Source: Multifurca ochricompacta (taxonomy: Eukaryota; Basidiomycota; Agaricomycetes; Russulales; Russulaceae). From it: DNA of 64,000 bases. The first letter of the stretch is position 1, and each line of letters begins with the position of its first letter. Location of the stretch: the NCBI GenBank assembly GCA_022496185.1, contig WTXG01000157.1, positions 21,486 to 85,485 on the forward strand, read 5' to 3'. The notes under the pieces were generated by a model. The model did not search any database. It saw only the letters and a program-made list of their open reading frames with translations, and was not told the DNA's origin. A program made the translations under genes and the position numbers. Positions 9,895 through 20,048 of this stretch are shown here, one piece after another.

Positions 9895-10796
9895 CCTCCC
9901 ACATCGAAAGCAGCTGTTGTAAATATGACAGTTGATTTCTTGATGTCTGGCATTATGGGAGAGGAACTTACTGCACCATCCAGAGGGATTGATGATGGTG
10001 GGGGCCTGTGTAAGTTGTCAGAAAAGGCACTGGCAACTCCAGTGGGAGGTACTTTGGCAATGTTGACAACATTTCTTGGCAGTGGGGCAGCACCAACTGA
10101 GATGATATTTACTGCCACAACACCAGCAAGTCTGACCTCCAGGGTTTTCATGCAAGCATGGCATTTCAAGGCAACTCAGGTTGAGCTGGGGTGTGAGCTT
10201 GAGGGGGTGGCAAGGAAGAGGTTGGGCAAAAATGTTGGTGTACCATTCAGATATGGTTGTGTATGCCTCCCTGAGCTCCAGTCATGTCCTAATCAATGCC
10301 AAATGCTGCTCAACATCAAAGATGCATCTCGAGATTCTTGTCATTTGCCTCATATAATCATTGTACTGCATGTTGAGATTGGCTTTAAGTGCTTGAAACT
10401 TGTGCAGCCATGTGACTTCAGTGGTCAGTCACAGCATGCACAAGTCATGAAGGACCTCATTGATTGTGAAGGTGCAGGGGTCAGTACTGGACAGGTGCTC
10501 TAAATGTTCTGACCCCAGGATGTAGTGAAGGTGCTCAGTCAGTTTTTCTTCAAGATAGATGGGGGCCCTGTACACAGGCCCTCCCTTCTCCAGACAGCCT
10601 GCAATGTCCATCCCTTCATTGGTGTAATAAATGTACTTAGCTATCTTGGTTTTGCCATCCCCTTTAGAGGTGGGAATCATAAGGGGGAAATAGAACAGGG
10701 ACTGGGGGTTGTTTGGGAAGAACAGGAAGTCAGGGATCTCGTCACCAAAGTCGACGTTGATGAAGTCATTCAGGTGTGGGTGTTTGGGCAGATTAA

Positions 10797-11302
10797 TGTC
10801 AAACAATCATGCTGCTGGTTATACTGACTGTGGTTAGCAGTTTAGGCTAGAAAGACAAGTATACTTCAGAGGTTGAAGAAACTCTGTATTACTATTCTAC
10901 TGACCTAGAAAGACAAGTATCTACAAGAGATGGTTAGTCAAAGGTAAGGTAGAAAGTATAGTAGAACTTACACTTCAGAGGTTGAAGAAACTCTGAAGTG
11001 AAAGAGATGAAACAGACACCCTTATATACCCATGGGGGCCAGGGAAATGGTCTGTGTGCAATGGGAATAAGTCCACAAGTGCTGGACAATAAACAGAGAG
11101 GGATAAAGGCCATTGGCCAAAGAGATATCACATGCTTACTGCGCATTACTAAGTCCATCACTAATCAGCTGAGTAAGGTGAGAAAGAAATGTAATAAAGA
11201 TAACATAAAAAGTCCGATACTCCGAAATCTAATCTAATCTTATCTACAGCTGAAGCGAACCTTAGATGCCTGAAGCATCTCCAGACATGTCCTGTGTCAA
11301 CA
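10797..11302 (-). repeat. Solo copia-1 LTR, long form, TSD ATTAA
   Basis: 506 bp, flanked by ATTAA at 10792-10796 and 11303-11307, inserted in the E0 third ORF. Intron-like segment at 10971-10921 (51 nt, GTAAGT...TTGTAG). The unspliced and spliced copies share this LTR's own exon-2 variant ATACTTGTCTTTCTAG and hairpin variant GTTTCTTCAACCTC. Confidence 0.92.
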
Positions 11303-11525
11303 ATTAAAATCTTGATCAGCATCAGGGGTTCTGATCCTTTTGGCCACTTTGGCAGCTGCATTGTAATTGATAGGAGAGAGTGGACAAGAAGGAGGGTGAG
11401 CAGAAGGAAGTAGGGGGAACACATTGATGGCGGCAGAGGTGTGGATGTTGAATGAAGACATGGGCGAGTTGGTAGTGGACTTTTATGGGGAAAAGTGGAC
11501 TGGGGAGTAGACACGTCAAAACACC

Positions 11526-12074
11526 CTATTTATCTGCTTCTGGATGGTGCCTATAGAAGTCTTCAATTAGCTTGGGCGCAAAGATGTCCACAGCAAGCTC
11601 CCACGAGTTGTCAGCATTGGGGAAGCCTTTCCATTTGATCAAGTAGTGGAGTTTGTGCCCTTGCCCCTTTCTTTTCACATCAGCAATATGTTCTACCTCC
11701 CATTCTGGTTCCCCATCAACTAATTCAGGGGGTGGTCTTGGGAAATTCTGTCCATGTATGGAGGTCTCTTTGTATGGCGTGAGAAGGTTGGCATGGAAAA
11801 CAGGGTGGATCTTCCATGAAGGTGGTAACGTAAGCCTGTATGTAATGTCTGACAGCTTCTGTTCAATTGTAAATGGGCCATGGCATCTAGGAGTGAGTTT
11901 TGCCATTGGGTGGGAAGTATGAATGTTGTGTCCTTCTAACCAAACCTGATCTCCAATGTGGTAGGGCATAAACTTTGTGGGCTTCTCAGCCAGGGTCTTT
12001 TGCACCTTAAGAAGACTCCTATTGGCCAATTCTCATATCTCCTCCCATTGGCCAATACATTGGGTCATGGATGG
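11526..12074 (-). pseudogene. E0 pol C-terminus (integrase tail and chromodomain)
   Basis: Frame covering WEEI-TGA-ELANRSLLKVQKTL, then the GPF/Y-like integrase tail (PRCHGPFTIEQ, YRLTLPPSWKIHPVFHANLL) and a chromodomain (EWEVEHIADVKRKG, YLIKWKGFPNADNSW). A TGA replaces the Arg codon after WEEI near 12034. The N-terminal part is lost at the copia-1 LTR junction. Confidence 0.85.
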
Positions 12075-12474
12075 TGTTGAACACAGGACATGTTCGGTGA
12101 TGCTTCAGGCATCAGGAGATTAGATTAGCTACTTTGTGGATTAGATTAGATTCCGGAGTTTCGGACTTTTTACTATATCCTTATTACTTTCTTTCTCACA
12201 CTCTGCAGTAGCTGACTGATGTACCTTAGTAATGATGTACAAGCATGTGATTCCTTACTGGCCAATGGCCTTATCCCCTCTTGTTTATTGTTTGGACTTT
12301 GTCCGGCACTTGTGGACTTATTCCCAGTGCACAGACCATCCCTTGGATAGTATATAAGGGTGTCTGTTTTGTCCTCTACACTTCAGAGTTTCTTCCATCT
12401 CTGAAGTAACTTGTCTTTCTAGCCTAACATGCTAACCTCACAGTCAGTATGCTGCGCCTCATGCCTGTTCAACA
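12075..12474 (+). repeat. copia-1 LTR, short form without intron
   Basis: 400 bp from TGTTGAACAC to CTGTTCAACA. It has a TATATAAGGG box and one hairpin (ACTTCAGAG...CTCTGAAGT) joined directly to AACTTGTCTTTCTAG, with no intron-containing copy. The length difference from long forms (about 107 bp) equals one unit. Flanks (GATGG, GGTGT) do not match, so this is not a clean solo LTR. Confidence 0.8.
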
Positions 12475-12514
12475 GGTGTAAGGGTCCAAGTACATATGGG
12501 TACAGGTACAGGTC

Positions 12515-13110
12515 TGTTACGTCCGGTGCAGGACGTTCCACATGACTTGTGTGACAGTGCGATTCGTAGGGTTCAGATAAGAGACCAATAAGATCTCTTG
12601 GAGTATTAAGCGGGATGAGTCAAAGTCAAAGGGGCACTTCCCTAAGACGATGTTGAACGGAAGAGTGCCGAAAGCACTCTGAGACACTGATTCAAGGATC
12701 CAAGGGGAAGTCCAGAAGACAAGCACCAATGTATTCAATAAGTTGAGTCTGAGGTCTACAAGGTAGATACAGCAGACTTATATACGTAAGTAAACGGGCG
12801 TCAACGAGATAAGGATGGCGACATCAAGTGGGCCCAAATATACGAAAGCGGAGGGTGTAAAGCCTAGCTTCTGATAGGGTATTAAGTAAGTGTCCAGTCA
12901 TAATGATAAGGAGATACGAGATAACAAGATAAGGGTCAAACGTGGACACACAGCAAGTCAATAAGTACAAAGGGGGTCATGGGGATGGGAGTAGAGCACG
13001 TGATGGGTCCCAGGATGGAGACGTGATCATGAAATGTAGGGTGGGCGGTAAAGAGGGGTCATCGTTGGGCAGAGTGAAGAAAATTGGGTTGCTCAGCAGG
13101 GGTCATAACA
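12515..13110 (-). repeat. E2 3' LTR (596 bp)
   Basis: Runs from TGTTACGTCC to GGTCATAACA. It pairs with 19421-20016 without any insertion or deletion. Confidence 0.95.
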
Positions 13111-13141
13111 TCACCCCCTCTTCTGGTTCTAGCAGACCCGG

Positions 13142-14341
13142 CTAGAAACAACTCATACCATCATCATCCTGTACCAGCTCCAGATAATTGTCGGCTACAT
13201 TACGATCGTCCATGGTATAGTTCTCTTTGTCTGCATCTTGGGGACACTGATGAGTGCGAAGGAACCCGTAGGGGCCACGTTGCCCACATAGACGACACAG
13301 GTCGTGGATGGGACAGTCCAACTCCCGGTGTCCTGAATTGTGACGTAGGCACTTGCCACACCACCCGGACGGGTTGCTAATCGTTGGGGCGACTCCCACT
13401 CAACGGAAGATACAGAACCTGCTCCAATGCAGGTTGCTATGACAGTGTTGGCACCACTTACAATTGAGTGGGCAGTTCCAGCTGATGTGGTACTTGCTGT
13501 CGCATCGCCAGCACGTCTCCCCATGAGGATTCTCATGCATGCATGGCATCTCGAATCGGTTTGGCAGTAATACCGGGGCAGCCCCCAATGATCGCGGTGG
13601 GAGGGGTCAGGCATAGGTGTCAGCATACCTTTCAGTGGTTGTCTGGTATGCGTCCCCCTTCTCCAACCTCTTTCGGATCTCCACTAACTCCTGCTCGATT
13701 TGGAACATTCCGTTGGTCAGCCGGGCCATCATCTTGGCATGTTCTTTGTACTGTCGGTTGAGCGTGTCGCGCAGGGTCAGATTCTTCCACAGCCTCATTA
13801 CCTCGGCTTTGAGGCGCGGAAGTCGCATATCACTCAGTACCTCGTCGATGGCAAAGGCCCGGGAATCTTTGGCAGCTAAGTGCCCCAGCTGCTCATCGGT
13901 CATCGTGTGGTGCAGACGACCTGTATACCTTTCCTCCAGATAAACCAGAGCTCCATAAACCGGACCATCCTTCTTCATACACCCAGCGACATCCATCCCT
14001 CCGTTGGTGTAGAAGATATACTTGGCGACTGCAACTGTTCCATCGCCCATGGTGATCTCCAGTGGGTAGTACGTGGAGGAGTTGGGGTTGTTGACGAAGA
14101 AAGGGAATTCTGGAACTTCGTCGTCCGATTCCATACCCACCAGGTCATTCGGGTGCGGTTCTTCACAGTGTTCGAAATCATCATTAGGGTTGGGGGATTG
14201 GTTCTTGACTCGAGCCTCAGCGGCTTCATAGTCAATGGGGGAAGAGGGGCGCGTAGAGGGATGAGCAGAGGGGAAGTTCTTGACAACGACGGTAGTGGCC
14301 GTGAAGGCATCAACGGCAGCATTGGTGGCAATAAAAGACAT
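13142..14341 (-). pseudogene. E2 third ORF, zinc-knuckle protein of about 400 codons
   Basis: One frame from Met 14341 (or 14380) to 13142, broken only by TGA at 13607-13609 and 13400-13402. N-terminus is acidic and Ser/Pro-rich (SSPIDYEAAEARV). A central block (FFVNNPNSSTYYPLEITM, AKYIFYTNGGMDVAGC, GPVYGALVYLEE) is followed by a helical, coiled-coil-like segment (LRDTLNRQYKEHAKMMARL, EQELVEIRKRLE). Then come a CCHC knuckle CWRCDSKYHISWNC, a second CQHCHSNLHWSRFC, and further Cys/His clusters (CGKCLRHNSGHRELDC, CRLCGQRG). The C-terminus ends in an acidic VADNYLELVQDDD. It matches the E0 third ORF along its whole length. CCHC knuckles normally bind nucleic acid, so an RNA-binding or second nucleocapsid-like role is inferred, not shown. 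Confidence 0.8.
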
Positions 14342-14410
14342 AATCAAGTGAATAGTGGTAGAACGTTGCTGTGGGAGCATGTACTGGGGACTTTGCTTGG
14401 GATGTGGGTT

Positions 14411-14423
14411 GTCCCCCTTTTAA
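14411..14423 (-). promoter_or_regulatory. Purine-rich context at E2 pol stop codon
   Basis: The minus strand reads TTAAAAGGGGGAC with TAA as the pol stop. The frame then stays open for 13 codons into the third ORF. The parallel in E1 (2624-2639) makes chance less likely. Confidence 0.4.
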
Positions 14424-17400
14424 CTGCCCTTGGGTGCTTCAGGATGTCGGTCATGGAATTCCGAGATAAGGACCGGGGCAAAGATATCTCTGGCGGGCTC
14501 CCATGAGTTGTCAGAGTCTGGGAATCCTTTCCACTTGACTAGGTAATGCAGTTTGCGCCCTCGGCCTTTACGTGAGGAGTCTAGAATTCGTTCCACTTCC
14601 CACTCCGCTTCTCCATCAATTAAGTCAGGAGGGGGTCTTGGGAAGTTTTCCCCATGCAGGGACGTTTCTTTGTAAGGCGTCAGGAGTCGAGCGTGGAAGA
14701 TGGGATGAATTTTCCATGTGGGTGGGAGTCTGAGTTCATATGACACATCTGACAGCTTCCTTGTTATCGTGAAGGGCCTGTGACGTCGGGGAGCTAATTT
14801 GGCAGTAGGGTGTGATGTATGGATATTCTTTCCTTCCAGCCAGACAAGGTCATTGGCCCGATAAGGTGTGAACTTCGACGGCCTTTCGGACAGGGTCTTT
14901 TGCGCCTTCAACAGGTTCTCATTGGCTGATTTCCTGATCTCTTCCCATTGGCTGATACGCTGTGCAGCCGAAGGGACGTTCATGGGTTTCTTGGTCCAGT
15001 TGGTCCGTGGCATCCATCCCATGATAAGTGAGAATGGGGGGGTCTTAGTAGTCCTGTTGGGCCATGAGTTATGTGCAAACTCTGCCATTGCCAGCCAGTC
15101 AGCCCAATCATCCTGTCGTCCATTGCACCAGAACCAAAGGTACTGTTCCAGCCACTGGTTTGTTCTTTCTGATTGTCCATCAGTTTGTGGATGGTAGGCG
15201 GTTGAGATGTTTTGGGTGATGTCTAAGGTCTTACAGAGCGCTCTGGCAAATGCGGAGGTGAAACGTGGGTTGCGGTCAGAGATAATTTTTTCTGGGAGAC
15301 CGTAGTGTCTGTAGACATGATCCAGGTAGAGCTTGGCCACTCCTTCCGCTGTGACGGACTCATTACAGGGTATGAACAGTGCCGCTTTAGAGCAATCATG
15401 GTCAGTGATGGTCAAAATGGAGTCGAATCCTCTGGAGATGGGGAGTTTGACGATGAAGTCCATTGTGACAGTCTGGAATGGTAGTGAGGCCATAGGTGCG
15501 ATCAGGAATAGTGCTGGTGGATGTGGGTGCGTGTTTACTTTGTTGGCTTGACAGTCCGCGCATCCTTTCACATAGTCCTCCACATCCTTCTTCATGTTTG
15601 GCCACCAGTAATCTCGTTTGGCCAAGGCATATGTGTTGGCAATGCCAGGGTGACCTGCAGAGGGAAGATCGTGGTGAAAATGGATCACCCCCCTCTTAAT
15701 GTTGTCGCCACCGGTGACAACGAGTCGATCCCCGTCCTTCCACCAAAGGCTGTCAATCTTCTTCAGATTGTGTGCATCTGCACATGATTGACATAATTGC
15801 TGATTCATGTTCTGTGACACTTGGGCCCATAAGTCCATGTCGTGGAGACTTACGATGGCAGTTCTCGCGAAGACCTCTTCGGGGAGGACTGTGACACCAT
15901 TGTTGTCCTCCTCTCCATTGTTCAAGTCAGGCCGTCGCGACAGGGCATCTGCGCGTGCGTTCCGACTTCCTGCAATGTGTTTCAACACAAAGTTGTACTC
16001 TTCTAGCTCTAGGACTTCACGAGCAACCTGTCAGCTGATCTTATGGGGTTCCTTCCAATATAACAGGTTGGAGTGGTCGGTGTGAATAATGGTTTTATGG
16101 GGAGTTCCAGCCAGATATGGTCGCCAATGTCGCAATGCCTTGACAATGGCAAGCAGTTCTCTGTCCCAAATGTCATAATTATGTTCCGCTGGTGAGAATG
16201 TTTCCGAATAAAAGGCAATCGGATGAAGCAGTCCCACCGCATCCTGTTGATTTAGTATGGCTCCATTCGCAAAGTGTGATGCGTCAACTTCGAGTTCGAA
16301 GGGTTTCTCCAGATCTGGTTGCAGGAGGACGGGTTCTGAGCTCACAATGTCTCGGATCTGTTCGAAGGCTTGTTGCTGTTCGTCTCCCCAGTGCCAGGGT
16401 ACATCCTTCTTTAACAGTCCATTTAACGGTTGGGCAATGCCTGAGAAGCCTCGTACAAATCGTCGGTAGAAATTGCAGAACCCGATGAAGGACCACACGT
16501 CCTTGATACATGTGGGTATGGGCCACTCCCGGACTCCTTGTACTTTCACTGGGTCCATCCGGACACGTCCTCCCTCTAGGATGACTCCCAGGTATTCTAT
16601 ACTTCGTTGTTCAAATGAACACTTGGCTGGTTTGAGATACAGATCGTGTTCGTGCAGAATTTCCAATACCTGGTGAACCCGCTCTCGGTGATGGACCAAA
16701 TCGTCTGTTGTAGCCACAAGGATATCGTCCATGTACACCACCACTTCGCTTGTGAGGATAAGGTCGCGGAAGATGTGGTTCATCATGGATTGAAAGGTGG
16801 CAGGCGAGTTGGTGAGGCCGAAAAACATGACGTTTGGCTCGAAGAGTCCTTGGTTGGTCTTGAATGCGGCTTTACATTGATCTCCTTCCTTAATTCTGAT
16901 GTTGTTATATCCCCATCAGACGTCCATTTTGGAAAAGAGGGACTTGTCTTGCATGGTGTCAATGAGTTCGGAGATGAGAGGAAGGGGGTAAGCATTCTTT
17001 ATGGTATGAGCATTTATCCATCGGTAGTCTTGAACAGGTCGAAGTTTACCATCTTTCTTCTTGATGAAGAAGAAGGGTGATGCATATGGTGACTTTGATG
17101 GCCAAATGTACCCTTTTGCAAGGTGCTCTTCAAGGAACGTTGTGAGTGCCGCTTGCTCTGTCTGGGATAGTGGGTAAATTTTGCAGTCAATGGCAGATGG
17201 GGTGTCAGGTGTGAATTCGATAGCATGATCCCAAGGCCGTGCAGGCGGAAAATGCTGTGACTCTTCTTCTGAGAATACCTTCCAGTGCCGGTGGTAAACC
17301 TCCGGCACCACCTCTTCAAAGGTCTTTTCAGTTCGCCCCTCTGCAGCCTTCTGGGCAAGTTCCAATGCCTTTGTGGCATAACAGCGACCTACATCCTCTT

Positions 17401-17884
17401 CCGCTGTCCTCACATGTCGGATGGCGTAGTCATACCCTAATGATGTAATGAGGACAGGGTAAAATTCTTTGTCCATGGTTGCATCGCTCCAATTGATCTT
17501 TGGCTCAAATGCAGCCAACCATGGGTACCCTAGGATTAAATCTTCATTCCCTAGATTGGTGACAAGGAACCGAATTGTTTTTGTCTTTTCTCCTACTTGG
17601 ACATTGAGGTCGGTGTAGTGGGTAATCCTTCTGGCTTTATTGGCCATTCCATCTATGTTCCAAATATTCTTTTCCTGGGGGAGTTCCAGCATCCCCAAGC
17701 CCATGGTTCTTGCCATTCACAGGCTGATGAAGTTATCAGTGGCTCCTGAGTCTATCAGGATGTCACGATTGGCCGTCCTCTGTGTAGTCTCAAAATGTAC
17801 TGGTATTTTCAGTGATTTGAAGCGACTAGTGTACACAGAGGTTACATGTAATGCTTGTGCCCAGGCCGACAGGGTAGAGCCAAT
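14420..17884 (-). pseudogene. E2 pol polyprotein with three TGA stops
   Basis: A single frame of about 1155 codons in the -1 frame relative to gag. Motifs in order: protease ILIDSGATDNFI, reverse transcriptase (SLFSKMDV, VYMDDILVA), RNase H (EVDASHFANGAIL), integrase H-H-C-C (HHDLPSAGHPGI, CADCQANK), integrase core (MDFIVKLP, SDRNPRF, DGQSERTNQ with all three acidic residues) and a chromodomain (EWEVERILDSSR, LVKWKGFPDSDNSW). Stops are TGA at 17717-17719, 16916-16918 (where E1 has the Arg of MDIRWGYNN) and 16031-16033. Each is consistent with CGA changed to TGA. The element therefore cannot make a full polyprotein. Confidence 0.93.
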
Positions 17885-19401
17885 CAAAAATCCTTTTTGG
17901 CGAAAGCCTTCTCTACCAAGATGGCCCGCACTTCCTCACTTTCTTTCATCATGTTTGCCCATATTTCCTGCGCCTTCTCTTCTTTCGTCGGTGTCTTTTT
18001 GTCGACAGTGGGTGGGTTATTACGGATAGGTGAGACCGTTGCTTCCGCCACTCGTGCTCCTTTCCTGGGGCATTCTCTTGACATATGACCCAGTGCTTTG
18101 CAGCGAAAGCACCTTCCTTCCTTCATCAAGGTCTGCCTTTCGTCTTCAGTAAGCGCGACCCTTGCTCTGGTCCTGTCAGCCGAGGTATCCATTGCGTTTG
18201 GATCCCTCTGGGAGGCGTGGGTGGGCTTGACCCTGAAGGCAGCCTTCCACTGGTCCCAGGTCTTTCCTTTCTTAGTGTTGACTCCGAAGCGTGTTTGGAA
18301 GTCGAGATAATCTTGTTGCTGTCATCGGGCAGCATCAACCCATTGATCCCAGTCCTGGGGGTGGTGGAACTGGATAATATTTTTGACCAGCGGGTTAGGT
18401 AGCCCTTGTGAAAAGAGGTCCAATGTTGCCTCTTCATCTGTGTCGTACCCAGCCCTGTTGGCCAGGCTTCTGAATTTTGCCACATAGGCATCCAGTTCTC
18501 CTTTCTCCATTTTAAGAGACTTCAACTCCCGGGCAGCCTTCTGCTTGGCCTGTCCGTCCGTGAATGCATCTTTGAATCTCTGGGCCACGGTTTCCCAAAG
18601 ACCTTCACTGGTGGTACAACGACCACCTTCGACTTCTTCGTTCAGCCACTCCAGCTGTTCCATTGTCCAGTCATCTACTGCGTCCCCTCGTATCAGGGAC
18701 AGAAAGAGGTTGGCACATTGAAAGGGGTTGATGATCTGGGGGACGTCATGGTTGAAGTTTTTAAACGTCGTAAACTCCAACATGAATTTCTTGCTCTGGG
18801 AGCGGTCCCCAGTGAATGTCTGGGGTAATACTCCTGACAACCGTCCAGAGGGTGGTGGTATGTTTGGCGGCATCATTACTGGCGGAGGTGGCAGGGGTGG
18901 AGGGGCTGGGTCTGGGAGCTGGGCAGCGATGGTGGACATATTTCGTGTAGATAGGGTGACGGTACGGGTGGACTGTGTGGACATCTGAGGAGTTGTCAAA
19001 GCAGGGGCTCTGATCGTGACAACTGCTGGTGCAACTGGGGTTGTAGTCGACACTAATACCAGTGCTTCTTCACTATGTTCTTCTACATACTCTTCTGGTT
19101 CAGAGTCCGTGACAATGGCCAGGGGATTTTCTCTCCATGGTCCTAATCCAAATTCAGGTGGGGCAGGTCCTGTAGTGACCCAAGAGTGTTGGCTGTCTGA
19201 ATATCAGATACGATACCAAACCCTCTTTTCGTCGTTGTATTCTACCGGTTGGTATCTTCCGTCATGATAGACGTAGTATCCAAACTCGGATTCAAAATCT
19301 TTCCAGGCGGCAGAGCCAAGTGCTTGCTGTGAAAGATTATTCTCTTCTCTTCGTTTGATGAGCTCTTCTTTGAACAAAGTCTGACTGTGGCTGGAAGCCA
19401 C
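17884..19401 (-). pseudogene. E2 gag with two TGA stops
   Basis: One frame of about 506 codons from near the primer site. The capsid-like region contains FTGDRSQSKKFMLEF and YVAKFRSLANRA; the nucleocapsid knuckle is CFRCKALGHMSREC. In-frame TGA codons at 19204-19206 and 18322-18324 break it. The first codon matching the start of a homologous protein is GTG at 19401 (GTGGCTTCC), possibly a decayed ATG. Confidence 0.88.
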
Positions 19402-19407
19402 GATGAG

Positions 19408-19418
19408 AGACTCGACTT
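19408..19418 (-). other. E2 self-primer binding site
   Basis: The minus strand just inside the 5' LTR reads AAGTCGAGTCT. The E2 LTR carries its complement with one transition (AGACTCAACTT, 19656-19646), while sibling LTRs at 9662-9672 and 53743-53733 keep the exact 11-nt complement AGACTCGACTT at the predicted RNA start. Confidence 0.65.
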
Positions 19419-19420
19419 GA

Positions 19421-20016
19421 TGTTACATCCGGTGTGGGATGTTCCACACGACTTGTGTGACAGTGCAATTCGTAGGGTTCAGATAAGAGACCAATAAGAT
19501 CTCTTGGAGTATTAAGCGGGACGAGTCAAAGTCAAAGGGGCACTTCCCTAAGACGATGTTGAACGGAAGAGTGCCGAAAGCACTCTGAGACACTGATTCA
19601 AGGATCCAAGGGGAAGTCCAGAAGACAAGCACCAATGTATTCAATAAGTTGAGTCTGAGGTCTACAAGGTAGATACAGCAGACTTATATACGTAAGTAAA
19701 CGGGCGTCAACGAGATAAGGATGGCGACATCAAGTGGGCCCAAATATACAAAAGCGGAGGGCGTAAAGCCTAGCTTCTGATAGGGTATTAAGTAAGTGTC
19801 CGGTCATAATGATAAGGAGATACAAGATAACAAGATAAGGGTCAAACGTGGACACACAGCAAGTCAATAAGTACAAAGGGGGTCACGGGGATGGGAGTAG
19901 AGCACGTGATGGGTCCCAGGATGGAGACGTGATCATGAAATGTAGGGTGGGCGGTAAAGAGGGGTCATCGTTGGGCAGAGTGAAGAAAATCAGGTTGCTC
20001 GGCAGGGGTTGTAACA
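19421..20016 (-). repeat. E2 5' LTR (596 bp)
   Basis: Partner of 12515-13110. The terminal AACA is followed by the duplication AGGTC and then the flank of an older TACCC-rich sequence. Confidence 0.95.
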
Positions 20017-20048
20017 AGGTCCATGTGTTTTTACCCACAGGTTACCCA

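Larger units (their letters stand above)
9174..11461 (-). pseudogene. E0 third ORF (zinc-knuckle protein), interrupted
   Basis: Starts at Met 11461 (MSSFNIHTSAAIN) and ends at TAG 9176-9174. It is split by the solo LTRs at 10797-11302 and 9314-9894 and carries three in-frame TGA codons (10431-10429, one after LIRT, one after CQCLF) plus small frame breaks. Co-linear with the E2 third ORF: an N-terminal SP-I-Y-AA segment, a central block (KYIYYTNEGMDIAGC, GPVY), a helical QYNDYM region, then CWCCGSKYHLSWCC and CCQHCQSTSHWSCQC knuckles, NPSGW, and a C-terminus DKDKENY...VADDYLSLVQDD. The conserved blocks over the whole length argue for a once-functional protein. Confidence 0.75.
8549..12074 (-). 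mobile_element. Chromovirus remnant E0 (3' part), with nested solo LTRs
   Basis: Holds, in minus order, the end of pol with chromodomain (12074-11526), a third ORF (11461-9174), a polypurine tract and a 3' LTR (9142-8549). It is cut off at 12074 by a copia-1 LTR. A gypsy solo LTR (9314-9894) and a copia-1 solo LTR (10797-11302) are inserted in it with intact 5-bp duplications. Its ORFs resemble those of E2 but are clearly diverged. Confidence 0.85.
12515..20016 (-). mobile_element. Complete Ty3/gypsy chromovirus E2 with LTRs and target-site duplication
   Basis: A 7502-bp element bounded by 596-bp LTRs and flanked by AGGTC at 12510-12514 and 20017-20021. In minus order: 5' LTR, self-primer site, gag, pol, third ORF with zinc knuckles, polypurine tract (complement of TCACCCCCTC at 13111-13120) and 3' LTR. 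All coding frames carry premature TGA codons. The LTRs differ at 17 positions, all transitions, with no indel. Confidence 0.95.

Noticed and set aside
12475..12514. Primer site and leader after the copia-1 LTR at 12075-12474
   Set aside because: GGTGTAAGGGTCC only vaguely resembles GGTTATGGGCCC and the following bases belong to TACCC-rich sequence continuing at 20017; too weak to call.
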